A DNA stretch of 64,000 bases from Amycolatopsis rifamycinica (GTDB lineage: Bacteria; Actinomycetota; Actinomycetes; Mycobacteriales; Pseudonocardiaceae), in contig NZ_JMQI01000047.1 of assembly GCF_000695625.1 (NCBI RefSeq), forward strand, positions 62,001 through 126,000. Reading direction: 5' to 3'. Each line of letters opens with the position of its first letter. Position 1 is the stretch's first letter. Below the pieces are notes generated by a model that searched no databases, had not been told where the DNA came from, and worked only from the letters and a program-made list of their open reading frames with translations. Positions 15,801 to 24,375 of the stretch are shown one piece after another. A program made the translations under genes and the position numbers.

Positions 15801-17546
15801 CGTCATGACGGTGAACAGGCCGCGGTCCGGGATGGTGCCGCCGGACGTGACGGCCAGCCGCTGCGCGCCGGGCCGCCCGCGCAGCTCGCCGCCGATGCGG
15901 TCCCAGGTGATCCGCGCCCGCAGCTCGCCGAACTCCTCGCTCGGGTAGCGGCCCGCGAGCATGTCGAGCACCGCGTGCAGGGCGTCGTCCGGCAGCGCGG
16001 CGAAGGGAGCCGCCCGCCGGACCAGCGACGCCAGGTCCGGCACCGTCCACGGCTCCAGCGCCACCATGGCGACGACGTGCTGCGCCAGGACGTCCAAGGG
16101 GTTGCGCGGGTAGCGGACCGCCTCGATCGCGCCGCTCGCCATCCGCTCCGCGACGACCGCGCACGAGACGAGGTCACCGCGGAACTTCGGGAACATCACC
16201 CCGGACGACACCGCGCCGACCTGGTGCCCGGCCCGGCCGACGCGCTGCAGCCCGGACGCCACCGTCGGCGGCGCCTCGATCTGCACCACCAGGTCGACCG
16301 CGCCCATGTCGATGCCCAGTTCCAGCGACGACGTCGCCACCACGCACGGCAGCTGCCCGGACTTCAGCGACTCCTCGACGTGCGTGCGCTGTTCGCGCGA
16401 CATCGACCCGTGGTGGGCCCGGGCGATCACCGGCGGGGCGCCGGTGCTCACGCCGGACTGCCCGACGGCTTCCGCCGGGAACGCCTCGCCCGGCGTCAGC
16501 TCGGACTGCTCGGCGGCCAGCTCGTTGAGCCGGGCGGTGAGCCGCTCGGTGAGCCGGCGCGAGTTGGCGAAGACGATGGTCGAGCGGTGCGCGCGGATCA
16601 GGCTCAGCACCCGCTCCTCGACCGCCGGCCAGATCGACGGCCGCTGCACCGGGTTGCCGGCCATCTCCTCCAGCGTCCCCAGGCCGCCCGGCGCGATGTC
16701 CGCCGGCGGGAACGCCTCGGTCAGCGACTCCAGCGACTGCAGTGACTCCAGCGCGTCGAGCGGGCTCGGCGCCGGGCCGCTGCGGGGCGCGTCGAGGTTG
16801 CTCATGTCCTCGACCGGGACCTCGACGCGGACCTCGATGGTCTTCGCCAGCTTCGGCTGGACCACGCGCACCGGGCGGCCGCCGGCCAGGAACGCGCTCA
16901 CTTCGTCGACCGGGCGGACCGTCGCCGACAGGCCGATCCGCTGCGCCGGCTTCGGCAGGAGGGCGTCCAGCCGTTCCAGCGAGACCGCGAGGTGCGCGCC
17001 GCGCTTGCCGCCGGCGACCGCGTGCACCTCGTCGACGATCACGGTCTCCACGCCGCGCAGCGACTCCCGCGCCGACGAGGTGAGGATGAGGAACAGCGAC
17101 TCCGGCGTGGTCACCAGCACGTCCGGGGGTGTCTTGGCGAAACTGCGGCGCTCGGCCGCGGTCGTGTCGCCGGTGCGCATGCCCACTTCGATCCCGGGCA
17201 CCGGCAGCCCGAGCCGGCGGCTGGCCTGCGAGATGCCGGCGAGCGGGGCCCGCAGGTTCCGCTGGACGTCGACCGCCAGCGCCTTCAGCGGCGAGACGTA
17301 GAGGATCCGGCAGCGTTTCGTCGCCTCCGCCGGCGGCGGCTCCACGGAGAGCCGGTCCAGCGCCCAGAGGAACGCCGACAGCGTCTTGCCGGACCCGGTC
17401 GGCGCGACGACGAGGGCGTGCTCGCCCGCGTGCGCCGCACGCCAGGCCCCTTCCTGGGCCGCGGTGGGCGCGGCGAAGGCCCCGGCGAACCAGTCCCGGG
17501 TCGCGGGGGAGAAGAGGTCGAGCACGTCGGTGGCCACGTCATTCAT
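12867..17546 (-). CDS. lhr: Lhr-family ATP-dependent DNA helicase
   Basis: A 1559-residue superfamily 2 helicase, the size of full-length Lhr, a large helicase linked to DNA repair (3'-5' translocation, DNA-RNA hybrid unwinding in mycobacteria). Motif I APTGSGKT is at 48-55, motif II DEVH at 172-175, motif III SAT near 207, and motif VI QRVGRAGH at 434-441. The Lhr winged-helix/beta-barrel core follows, then a long C-terminal domain. I chose ATG 17546 (MNDVATDVL), which overlaps the end of the upstream deoR-type gene by 8 bases. No SOS box was seen at its start. Confidence 0.93.
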   Translation of the reverse strand: MNDVATDVLDLFSPATRDWFAGAFAAPTAAQEGAWRAAHAGEHALVVAPTGSGKTLSAFLWALDRLSVEPPPAEATKRCRILYVSPLKALAVDVQRNLRAPLAGISQASRRLGLPVPGIEVGMRTGDTTAAERRSFAKTPPDVLVTTPESLFLILTSSARESLRGVETVIVDEVHAVAGGKRGAHLAVSLERLDALLPKPAQRIGLSATVRPVDEVSAFLAGGRPVRVVQPKLAKTIEVRVEVPVEDMSNLDAPRSGPAPSPLDALESLQSLESLTEAFPPADIAPGGLGTLEEMAGNPVQRPSIWPAVEERVLSLIRAHRSTIVFANSRRLTERLTARLNELAAEQSELTPGEAFPAEAVGQSGVSTGAPPVIARAHHGSMSREQRTHVEESLKSGQLPCVVATSSLELGIDMGAVDLVVQIEAPPTVASGLQRVGRAGHQVGAVSSGVMFPKFRGDLVSCAVVAERMASGAIEAVRYPRNPLDVLAQHVVAMVALEPWTVPDLASLVRRAAPFAALPDDALHAVLDMLAGRYPSEEFGELRARITWDRIGGELRGRPGAQRLAVTSGGTIPDRGLFTVMTPGADDKPGSRVGEFDEEMVYESRVGDTILLGTSSWRITDITHDRVIVVPAPGEPARMPFWKGDAPGRPLELGRALGKFVRELSTSDDEKARERAEAAGLDERACDNLLAYLAEQKAATRHVPNDRTILLERYRDELGDWRIIVHSPFGAQVNAPWALAIAARLRENRGVDAQVAHSDDGIVLRLPDALDAEGGEVTIGADDVLLDPEEVEQLIVAEVGGSAVFAARFRECAARSLLLPRRDPRRRTPLWQQRQRASQLLSVAAKYERFPVVLEAMREVLQDVYDVSGLRELMADVRARKVRLVEVETPAASPFARSLLFGYVGMFLYETDAPLAERRAAALSLDSALLAELLGTEAIRELLDPEAVTEVERSLQRLDPDRHARSAEDAADLLRFLGDLTVEEAAERGIQAEWLTELEAARRAIRVRIGGAERFLAIEDAGRVRDALGTALPVGVPEAFTEPVADPLGDLLSRYARGRGPFAAADAAARFGLGTAVVTGVLDRMTGEGRLVRGELSPIGRPETHGAGVEYCDAAVLRRLRRASLAKLRAEVEPVEPAALGRFLPSWHGFGGRVRAAPTADDVLSVVEQLAGAPLPASAVESLILPGRLPGYSPALLDELTTAGEVTWAGCGALSGGDGWIALAPTDVADLLLPEVVEDIPTGPLHDAIVSTLEGGALFFRQLVDRATVLVDKAPNDAEVVAALWDLVWAGLVTGDTLGPLRAQVAGHGAHKPRRQAPRGRYARLRAGRPQMPSRSGPPTVAGRWALTPPRETDATRRAHARTEAFLERHGVLTRGALDTERVTGGFSGIYKVLRGMEDTGQVIRGYVVEGLGAAQFAAKGAVDRLRALSGPGRPAPGRPVVLAAADPAQPYGAALPWPAATGDTKHRPARKAGALAVLVDGVPALYVERGGRSLLSFTEERQALSEAAQALSAAVREGWLGQLSVQRADGEQALTSELAEVLQEAGFRATPSGLRLRA

Positions 17547-18327
17547 GATGCGCGGCACCACCGACAATTTCCGGGGCTCCGGCCACGATCACGCTCTCGG
17601 CGAACTGCGGGAACACCACGTCGACCCGGGGTTCGTCGGTGATCAGCCGGTAGTCGCGGTCGAGCGGCGTCCAGTAGGAAAAAGGGGCCTGGTCCAGCTT
17701 GGAGTGGTCGGCCAGCACGTACGCCTCCGCGCCCGCGTGGAGCATCGCGTGCTTGACCACCGACTGCTCCAGTGACGGGCAGCACAGCCCCCGGCCGGCG
17801 ACCACGCCGTCCGCGCCCAAGAACACCCGGTCGGGTGAGATGTGCCGCAGCTGGGCCAGCACGCTCTCGCCGAGGATGGCTTCGCCCGGGTGCCGCAGCC
17901 GGCCACCGAGGACGACCAGGTCGATGCCGGAGAAGCCGGCCAGCTCCCGGATCGCGGTGACGCCGTTCGTGACCACGGTCAGCCCCTCGCGGTGGGCGAG
18001 GTGACGGGCCAGCCTGCCCGTGGTCGTGCCCGCGTCGAGCAGCACCACCTCGCCGTTCCGGACCAGCGCGGCGGCCTCCCGGGCGATGGCGTCCTTGGCC
18101 GCCGCGTGCTCCCGGTCCTTGTCGCGGGGACTGCGTTCCGTGTCGAGCGCGCCGCCGTAGGTGCGGACGACGTGCCCCGCGCCGGCGAGCGAGGCGAGGT
18201 CACGCCGGATCGTCGACTCGGAGACGCCGAACTCTTCGGCCAGCTCGGCGATGCTGCCGGAGCCGTCACGGACGGCCTCCAGCAGCAGCGCGCGCCGGTC
18301 ACGGGTGCCTGGTCGCGGCTGGGACAT
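17539..18327 (-). CDS. DeoR/GlpR-family transcriptional regulator
   Basis: A 262-residue sugar-pathway repressor. The N-terminal winged helix reads IAELAEEFGVSESTIRRDLASLAGAG, followed by the DeoR sensor domain with LLDAGTTTGRLARHL, VVTNG and GADGV, which binds a sugar phosphate. It is the third gene of the PdxA2-MFS-DeoR operon and overlaps the MFS gene by 29 bases. It probably represses that operon; a tandem direct repeat at 20764-20799 is the likely operator. The effector may be a phosphorylated four-carbon acid sugar, by analogy with PdxA2 operons. Confidence 0.88.
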   Translation of the reverse strand: MSQPRPGTRDRRALLLEAVRDGSGSIAELAEEFGVSESTIRRDLASLAGAGHVVRTYGGALDTERSPRDKDREHAAAKDAIAREAAALVRNGEVVLLDAGTTTGRLARHLAHREGLTVVTNGVTAIRELAGFSGIDLVVLGGRLRHPGEAILGESVLAQLRHISPDRVFLGADGVVAGRGLCCPSLEQSVVKHAMLHAGAEAYVLADHSKLDQAPFSYWTPLDRDYRLITDEPRVDVVFPQFAESVIVAGAPEIVGGAAHHE

Positions 18328-19576
18328 GCGCCGACTCTTCCACAGTGGCGGGTTTCAGCCCGAAGAACGCCAGCCCGGCGGCCACGGCGAGGAACGCGGC
18401 CAGGACGACGAACCCGGTGGTCGCGGCGCCGGTGACATCGGTGAGCCAGCCGACCAGGTAGGGGCCGGCGAACCCGCCGAGGTTGCCCAGCGCGTTGATC
18501 AGGCCCATCGCCACGGCGACGACCTCGATGCCGAGGACCCGGCTGGGAATGGCCCAGAACGGCCCGTACGGCATGTGGACGCCGGTCGCGACCACGCAGA
18601 GCAGCACCAGCTGCACGGCCGCCGGCCACCGCACGAGGTTGCCCGCCAGCAGCCCGGCGATCGCGACCAGCAGCGGCACCGTGACCGCGAGCCGCCGGTT
18701 GCCCGTGCGGTCGGACCAGTGCGCGCACGCGACCATCCCGGCCAGCGCCAGCACGTACGGCACGGCCGACAGGAAGCCGACGGCGGTGGCCGAGCCGCCG
18801 GTCATCGTCTTCACCACCGATGGCAACCACAGGGAGAAGCCGTAGAAGCCGGTGATCCAGAAGAAGTAGACGCCGACCAGCAGCAGCACGTGACGGTTCG
18901 CCAGTGCCTGCCGGTAACCCTGTTTGGCGAACGCCGGCTTCGCGTCTTCTTCGGCCTGCAAGGTGGTTTCGAGGTACTCGCGTTCCGCCGCGGAGATCCA
19001 CCGCGCCCGCGCCGGCCGGTCGGCCACCGCGAACCACCAGACGACCGCCCACAGCAGCGGCGGCAGGCCCTGCAGGACGAACACCCAGCGCCAGAACATG
19101 TGGTCGAGCATGAACCCGGACAGCGGCGACATCAGGATCGCCGAGATCGGCAGGCACGTCATCCACAGCGCGTTCGCCCGCGCCCGCTCCGCCTGCGGGA
19201 ACCAGGACGCCAGCAGGACCAGCACCGCGGGCCACACCCCGCCCTCGAACAGCCCGAGCAGCAGCCGGGCCAGGTACAGCTGGGTCTCGCTCCGCACCAG
19301 CCCGCACAGCACGGCCGCGACCGCCCACGCGATCATCAGCAGCAGCACGGTCTTGCGGGCGCTCCACTTCGCCGCCAGGACCGCCGCGGGGATCTGCAGC
19401 ACGAGGTAGCCGACGAAGAAGATGCCGCTCGCCAGCCCCTTCGCGCCGGCGGACAACGGGAAGTCGCCGCCGATGTAGGGCAGGATCACGGCGACGTTCG
19501 TGCGGTCGAGGTAGGCCAGCATGTACATGACCACCGCGACCGGGATGACGTACGCCCAGCGCTTGCGGGGGATCAC
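18299..19576 (-). CDS. MFS transporter, anion:cation symporter (ACS) type
   Basis: A 425-residue, about 12-TM major facilitator. It has LAYLDRTNVAVILPYIGG in TM1 and RLLLGLFEGGVWPAVLVL in TM4, characteristic of the ACS/phthalate-permease branch that imports organic anions such as sugar acids. The GTG start at 19576 overlaps the PdxA-like stop by four bases (GTGA), so it is translationally coupled. In this operon it most likely imports the acid-sugar substrate of the pathway. Confidence 0.85.
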   Translation of the reverse strand: MIPRKRWAYVIPVAVVMYMLAYLDRTNVAVILPYIGGDFPLSAGAKGLASGIFFVGYLVLQIPAAVLAAKWSARKTVLLLMIAWAVAAVLCGLVRSETQLYLARLLLGLFEGGVWPAVLVLLASWFPQAERARANALWMTCLPISAILMSPLSGFMLDHMFWRWVFVLQGLPPLLWAVVWWFAVADRPARARWISAAEREYLETTLQAEEDAKPAFAKQGYRQALANRHVLLLVGVYFFWITGFYGFSLWLPSVVKTMTGGSATAVGFLSAVPYVLALAGMVACAHWSDRTGNRRLAVTVPLLVAIAGLLAGNLVRWPAAVQLVLLCVVATGVHMPYGPFWAIPSRVLGIEVVAVAMGLINALGNLGGFAGPYLVGWLTDVTGAATTGFVVLAAFLAVAAGLAFFGLKPATVEESAHVPAATRHP

Positions 19577-20601
19577 CGGACCCCCGGTGGGTAGATCGCG
19601 GGCAGCCTCCGCGCGTACGGCGCCAGGGTGGCCGCGGCCTTGAACGCCGCCCGCATGGTGCCGTGCGACGCCCGGCCGGTACCGGCGATGTCGAACGCCG
19701 TGCCGTGGTCGACCGACGTGCGCAGGATCGGCAGGCCGACGGTCACCGACACCGTGCCGTCGAAGTCGTACGTCTTCGACGCGATGTGCCCCTGGTCGTG
19801 GTAGAGCGAGAGCACCCCGTCGAACCGGCCCTGGATTCCCTGGTGGAACACGGAATCCGCGGGGATCGGACCGACCACGTCGAGGCCGGCCACCCGTGCG
19901 GCGGCGACCGCCGGGGCGATCGCGATGATCTCCTCGTCGCCGAACTTGCCGTTTTCCCCGCCGTGCGGGTTCAGCGCCGCTACCGCCAGTCTCGGTTTCT
20001 CCGTGCCGAACACCTCCAGCGCGGTGTACGCCTCCCGGATCGCGTGCTCGATGTTCTCCCGCGTGATCTGGCTGATCGCTTCGCGCAGGGAAAGGTGCCG
20101 GGTGGCGAAGAAGATCTTCAGCCCGGAGACCCAGAACATCGTGTTGAACCGGGTCGACCCGGTCAGCTCGCCGAGCATCTCGGTGTGCCCGAGGTGCTGC
20201 GAACCCGCCGCCCAGATGGCCTCCTTGTTGATCGGCGCGGTCACGATCGCGTCGACCTCGCCGGCCATCGCGAGCCGGGTGGCGACCTCGATCGCCCCGA
20301 CCGCTGCGGCGCCCGCGGTGGCGTTCACCTCGCCCCACGGCAGGTCCTCGCGGACGACGCCCAGGTTGAGCACGTCGATCACGCCGGTGGTGAAGCGCGC
20401 GTCGGCGACCGTGGCGATCGGGTTGATCTCCAGGTTCAGGCCCAGGTGCCGGACCAGGCGTTCCAGCACGATCGCGTCGCCCACCGCCACCCCGTGCGCC
20501 ATCTGCAGGGCTTCGGGCTCGGCGAGGGTCTTCAGGGTGATCTCCGGGCCGATGCCGACGGGGTCGCCGAGGGTGACGGCGAGAACGGGGAGGTCGCTCA
20601 C
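19573..20601 (-). CDS. PdxA2-type 4-phosphate dehydrogenase (4-hydroxythreonine-4-phosphate dehydrogenase family)
   Basis: A 342-residue PdxA-family NAD-dependent decarboxylating dehydrogenase. Seen are VTLGDPVGIGPEI at the N-terminus, IVTAPINKEAI, LGHTEMLGELTG (metal/substrate His), and LYHDQGHIASK with DHGTAFDIAGTG. With an ACS-type transporter and a DeoR regulator rather than vitamin B6 genes, it fits the PdxA2 subgroup, which acts on D-erythronate/D-threonate 4-phosphate. The DUF1537 kinase normally paired with PdxA2 is not in this operon. GTG 20601 has GGAAGGAAG upstream; a 52-codon in-frame extension was rejected because it would precede the usual family N-terminus. Confidence 0.82.
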   Translation of the reverse strand: MSDLPVLAVTLGDPVGIGPEITLKTLAEPEALQMAHGVAVGDAIVLERLVRHLGLNLEINPIATVADARFTTGVIDVLNLGVVREDLPWGEVNATAGAAAVGAIEVATRLAMAGEVDAIVTAPINKEAIWAAGSQHLGHTEMLGELTGSTRFNTMFWVSGLKIFFATRHLSLREAISQITRENIEHAIREAYTALEVFGTEKPRLAVAALNPHGGENGKFGDEEIIAIAPAVAAARVAGLDVVGPIPADSVFHQGIQGRFDGVLSLYHDQGHIASKTYDFDGTVSVTVGLPILRTSVDHGTAFDIAGTGRASHGTMRAAFKAAATLAPYARRLPAIYPPGVR

Positions 20602-20926
20602 AGGTTCTTCCTTCCGGTGGGGAGGACGTGGTTCACGGTGGTCTCGCGCCGCCTGGGCAGCGTGTGGCGGCGAGGTGTGCTGGGTACCTCGCTTCACCAC
20701 CAGCGCGTCGGTCAGGTCGTCCCGAGGACGAGCAGCTTCAGCACCAGCCTCTCCCATCTTGCGCGAACTGAGCAACTCTGTTGATCGAACTGTGCAACTA
20801 GAGTGCACCTTGATCGCCATCCGAGTCAAGGAGCAGTGACTTTTCCGGGTCCGCACGCACGGTGACCGCACGCATGGCAGCATCACCGCGGGCGCGTCGG
20901 CGCTTGTTTTCGCGAAGGGGAGTGCT
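20602..20926. promoter_or_regulatory. Divergent control region with tandem DeoR-type operator
   Basis: A 325-base gap between the leftward pdxA2 operon and the rightward Hsp70-like gene. Two 14-base direct repeats, CGAACTG(A/T)GCAACT, start at 20764 and 20786, exactly 22 bases apart (two helical turns), with GTTGATC between them. DeoR regulators often bind such direct repeats. If this is the operator, the pdxA2 mRNA would carry a leader of about 150 bases. Confidence 0.6.
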
Positions 20927-22771
20927 GTGCGGATCCTGTCGGTGGACCTCGGGACGTCCAACACCGTGGCCGTGCTTTCGGCGCACGGTATGCCGCCCCG
21001 GGTCGTCGAGGTGGACGGCTCGGCCAACATGCCGTCGGCGGTGTTCGCCACCGAAGAGGGCACGATCATGGTCGGCCGCGACGCCGAGCGGCGCGCCCGG
21101 CTCGACCCGACGCGCTTCGAGCCGAACCCCAAGCGCCGCATCGACGAGCAGACCCTGCTGCTCGGCACTGACGTCGTCCCGGTGACCGACGCGCTGGCCG
21201 CCATCCTGCGCCGCGTGCTCGAGGAGACCTCCCGCCAGCTCGGCGGCGAGCAGCCCGACGAGGTCCGGCTGACCCACCCCGCGCAGTGGGGGCAGACGCG
21301 CCGCAACGTGCTGATGTCCGCCGCCCGGCTGGCCGGGATGGGCCCGAACATCCTGCTGGTGCCCGAGCCGGTGGCCGCCGCGGCGCACTTCGCGTCGTTC
21401 CCCGGCAAGTCGCTCGCGCCCGGCCAGGCGCTCGCCGTCTACGACCTCGGCGCGGGCACCTTCGACGTCGCGGTCGTCGGTGCCACGCAGAACGGGTTCA
21501 CCGTGCTCGCCGAGGACGGCCTGCCCGACCTCGGCGGCCTCGACGTCGACCAGGCGCTGATGGTGCACGTCGGGCGCGAGGTGTCGCACTCGGACCCGCA
21601 GCGCTGGCAGCGGCTGCTGCGGCCGGAGTCCACCGGCGACCGGCGCACCCGGCGTGCGCTGCAGGAGGACGTCAAGGCGGCCAAGGAGGTGCTCTCGCGG
21701 CACCCGCAGACCGAGGTGCCGATGCCGGAGCCGTTCAAGGACGTCCTCGTCACCCGCGGCGAGCTGGAAGGCCTGGTCCGGCCGGCGATGCTGCGTAGCG
21801 TGGAGCTGCTGTCGCGGACGCTGCGGTCGTCCGGGCTGACGCCGGACCGGCTGGCGGGCATCTACCTCGTCGGCGGGTCGAGCCGGTTGCCGCTGGTCGG
21901 CACGATGATCGCGGAGAAGCTCGGTGTCGTGCCGGGCAGCCTCGACCAGCCGGAGACCGCCGTCGCGCTCGGCGCCCAGCACGTGGCCCGCGACGGGCTG
22001 TCCGTGCGCACCCAGAACGTCGAAGGGGCGGTGGCCGCGGGCGCGCCGCCGCACCGGCCGCAGTACGCGCCGCCGCCTGCGCCGCAGTACCCGAACTACG
22101 CGCCGTCGAACTTCCCGGCCAGTGGCCCGCAGCCGGTGCCCTCGAACTTCCCGGCGTACTCGCCCGCGCCGGAGAAGGCCGAGCCGAAGCCCGGCGGGAA
22201 GAAGAAGCTGCTGATCGGGATCGCGGCCGCGGTCGTCGTGGCGCTCGCGGTGGGCGTGACGTTGTTCCTCACGTCGTCGTCCTCGGTGGCGACCTACACC
22301 GCGGACCAGTGCAAAACGCCGGGTCAGGAGGACGACAAGGGGTTCACCGGTTGCCTGCGCCAGCTCGCCGGGAAGATCGCCGACACCGGCGACTGCAAGC
22401 CCGGCATGGGCAACGGCCCGGCGGCGCCGGCGCAGCGCCTGGGCGCCGCCTCGACCTGCTCCGCGCCGGGCCGGGCAGGCACGCAGGTGACCTACGTCCA
22501 CGGCGACAGCGCCGACACGCTGAAGCAGTACACCGACGGCCTGCTCACCTCGGCGGGCGGCGACCGCACCGAGGCCGACTGGGGCGGCAACGGGCTGAAG
22601 GGCCACTACTCGTCGGCGGCGGGGAAGACGTCGGCGGTGCTCGTGTTCACGGTCGCGGACCGGCCGCTGGCCGGGTTCATCTACCAGCTGAACACGAGCG
22701 ACCAGGCGGCGGCGACCACGCCCGGCACGCTGGCCGACTACTTCGAGGCGAGCGTCCAGCCGGGTCAGTAG
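20927..22771 (+). CDS. Membrane-anchored Hsp70-like protein
   Basis: A 614-residue protein with an Hsp70/actin-type ATPase domain at 1-360 (VDLGTSNTVAVL phosphate 1, VYDLGAGTFDVAVVG phosphate 2, YLVGGSSRLPLV adenosine motif). It has no DnaK substrate-binding domain. Instead come a Pro/Tyr-rich linker (370-422), a KKK-flanked transmembrane helix (about 427-449) and an outer domain of about 165 residues with four cysteines. ATPase inside and a Cys-rich domain outside suggest an envelope or signalling role, not folding. Start GTG 20927 has AAGGGGAG upstream. The function is unknown. Confidence 0.8.
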   Translation: MRILSVDLGTSNTVAVLSAHGMPPRVVEVDGSANMPSAVFATEEGTIMVGRDAERRARLDPTRFEPNPKRRIDEQTLLLGTDVVPVTDALAAILRRVLEETSRQLGGEQPDEVRLTHPAQWGQTRRNVLMSAARLAGMGPNILLVPEPVAAAAHFASFPGKSLAPGQALAVYDLGAGTFDVAVVGATQNGFTVLAEDGLPDLGGLDVDQALMVHVGREVSHSDPQRWQRLLRPESTGDRRTRRALQEDVKAAKEVLSRHPQTEVPMPEPFKDVLVTRGELEGLVRPAMLRSVELLSRTLRSSGLTPDRLAGIYLVGGSSRLPLVGTMIAEKLGVVPGSLDQPETAVALGAQHVARDGLSVRTQNVEGAVAAGAPPHRPQYAPPPAPQYPNYAPSNFPASGPQPVPSNFPAYSPAPEKAEPKPGGKKKLLIGIAAAVVVALAVGVTLFLTSSSSVATYTADQCKTPGQEDDKGFTGCLRQLAGKIADTGDCKPGMGNGPAAPAQRLGAASTCSAPGRAGTQVTYVHGDSADTLKQYTDGLLTSAGGDRTEADWGGNGLKGHYSSAAGKTSAVLVFTVADRPLAGFIYQLNTSDQAAATTPGTLADYFEASVQPGQ

Positions 22772-22816
22772 ACGGCGCGGACGGGCCGTTCACGCCCGCC
22801 GGTTAGAGTGGGTCCG

Positions 22817-23011
22817 ATGCGGATCACGGTTTTCCGGCGGCTGATGGCCGAGGAGTTCGGTCCCGGGCGGGCCCAGGTGCTGGCCAGCGACCACGTTCTG
22901 AGCGGGCTCGGCGGGCGCACCGTCGACCAGGCGCTGACCGCGGGAATCCCGGCCAAGGAGATCTGGCGCGAGGTCTGCAACGCCTTCGACGTCCCGGCTG
23001 AACGGCGCTGA
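22817..23011 (+). CDS. DUF3046 family small protein
   Basis: A 64-residue protein, MRITVFRRLMAEEFGPGRA..., matching DUF3046, which sits just upstream of recA in many actinobacteria. It contains SDHVLSGLGGRTVDQALTAG and ends in PAERR. The function is unknown. It is followed by the 237-base recA control region. Confidence 0.85.
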   Translation: MRITVFRRLMAEEFGPGRAQVLASDHVLSGLGGRTVDQALTAGIPAKEIWREVCNAFDVPAERR

Positions 23012-23082
23012 CCTGGAGTTTTGTGGATAGGCATGACCCGGGCGGGCGAAAACTCTACCGCAAGGGTGTGTCGCTGCGGACC

Positions 23083-23098
23083 TCGAACAGGTGTTCGT
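23083..23098. promoter_or_regulatory. LexA (SOS) box of recA
   Basis: TCGAACAGGTGTTCGT matches the actinobacterial SOS box with core GAAC-N4-GTTC, one mismatch in the outer base. It lies about 150 bases before the recA start codon. Confidence 0.88.
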
Positions 23099-23155
23099 CT
23101 AAGGTGTTGTCCACATCGGGTCCAGCGATCCACAGATTGGGCGCCGCGCCTGGAA

Positions 23156-23178
23156 TTGTCGGTCCCCGCCGCTAGCGT
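23156..23178 (+). promoter_or_regulatory. RecA-NDp (PafBC-type) promoter of recA
   Basis: TTGTCGGTC, 8 bases, then TAGCGT fits the LexA-independent DNA-damage promoter of mycobacteria (TTGTCRGTG-N8-TANNNT), known to be driven by PafBC. The expected transcription start is near 23185, about 65 bases before the recA ATG. So recA here appears to have both a LexA-controlled and a PafBC-controlled signal. Confidence 0.8.
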
Positions 23179-23248
23179 CGGACCGGACAGCTGAAGAACC
23201 GACACAGAGCCCTCGAGACGAGGGCTTCGACCAGCGAGGTGGACTTCC

Positions 23249-24295
23249 ATGCCTGCAGCACCCGACAAGGACAAGGCGCTCGAGCTCGCGCTCGCGCAGA
23301 TCGACAAGCAGTACGGCAAGGGCTCGGTCATGCGCCTGGGCGAGGACACCCGGCCGCCCATCGCCGTGATCCCCACCGGCTCGATCGCCCTCGACGTCGC
23401 CCTCGGCATCGGCGGCCTGCCCCGGGGCCGGGTCATCGAGGTCTACGGGCCGGAATCCTCCGGTAAGACCACGGTCGCCCTGCACGCGGTGGCGAACGCG
23501 CAGCGCAACGGCGGCATCGCGGCGTTCATCGACGCGGAGCACGCGCTGGACCCGGACTACGCCAAGAAGCTCGGCGTCGACACCGACGCGCTGCTCGTCT
23601 CCCAGCCGGACACCGGTGAGCAGGCCCTGGAGATCGCGGACATGCTGGTCCGCTCCGGCGCGCTCGACATCCTGGTCATCGACTCCGTGGCCGCGCTCGT
23701 GCCCCGCGCCGAGATCGAGGGCGAGATGGGTGACTCGCACGTCGGCCTCCAGGCCCGCCTGATGAGCCAGGCCCTGCGCAAGATGACCGGTGCGATGAAC
23801 AACTCCGGCACCACGGCGATCTTCATCAACCAGCTGCGCGAGAAAATCGGCGTGATGTTCGGCTCCCCGGAGACCACCACCGGTGGCAAGGCGCTGAAGT
23901 TCTACGCGTCGGTCCGCCTGGACGTGCGCCGCATCGAGACGATGAAGGACGGCGGCGAGGCGGTCGGCAACCGGACCCGCGTCAAGGTCGTCAAGAACAA
24001 GATGGCCCCGCCCTTCAAGCAGGCCGAGTTCGACATTCTGTACGGCCACGGCATCTCCCGCGAGGGTTCGCTCATTGACATGGGGGTCGACCAGGGCATC
24101 CTGCGCAAGTCCGGCGCCTGGTACACCTACGAGGGCGACCAGCTCGGCCAGGGCAAGGAGAACGCGCGGAAGTTCATGCGCGACAACCCGGACATCGCCA
24201 ACGAGATCGAGAAGCGGATCAAGGAGAAGCTCGGCATCGGCCCGCAGCTCGACGCGGCCGCCATCGAGCCCGTCCCGGCGCCGGTCGACTTCTGA
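23249..24295 (+). CDS. recA: Recombinase RecA
   Basis: ATP-dependent strand-exchange recombinase and LexA co-protease. The 348-residue protein has Walker A GPESSGKT at 67-74, VIDSVAALVPRAEIEGEMGD, MSQALRKMTG, INQLREKIGVMFGSPETTTGGKALKFYASVRLD (loop 2 region), and the acidic C-terminal tail. No intein is present, unlike M. tuberculosis RecA. ATG 23249 is preceded by GAGGTGG. recX follows after about 80 bases. Confidence 0.99.
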   Translation: MPAAPDKDKALELALAQIDKQYGKGSVMRLGEDTRPPIAVIPTGSIALDVALGIGGLPRGRVIEVYGPESSGKTTVALHAVANAQRNGGIAAFIDAEHALDPDYAKKLGVDTDALLVSQPDTGEQALEIADMLVRSGALDILVIDSVAALVPRAEIEGEMGDSHVGLQARLMSQALRKMTGAMNNSGTTAIFINQLREKIGVMFGSPETTTGGKALKFYASVRLDVRRIETMKDGGEAVGNRTRVKVVKNKMAPPFKQAEFDILYGHGISREGSLIDMGVDQGILRKSGAWYTYEGDQLGQGKENARKFMRDNPDIANEIEKRIKEKLGIGPQLDAAAIEPVPAPVDF

Positions 24296-24375
24296 TCGCC
24301 CGCCGCCGTCGCATCGAGTGGTGACGGTGCGGCCGGGTGAGGCGCGGCCGGCTGTGAGAACGAGGAGTGATCGAG

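Noticed and set aside
20602..20757. 52-codon N-terminal extension of the PdxA-like protein from ATG 20757
   Set aside because: It would precede the normal family N-terminus VTLGDPVGIGPE; GTG 20601 has a strong ribosome-binding site.
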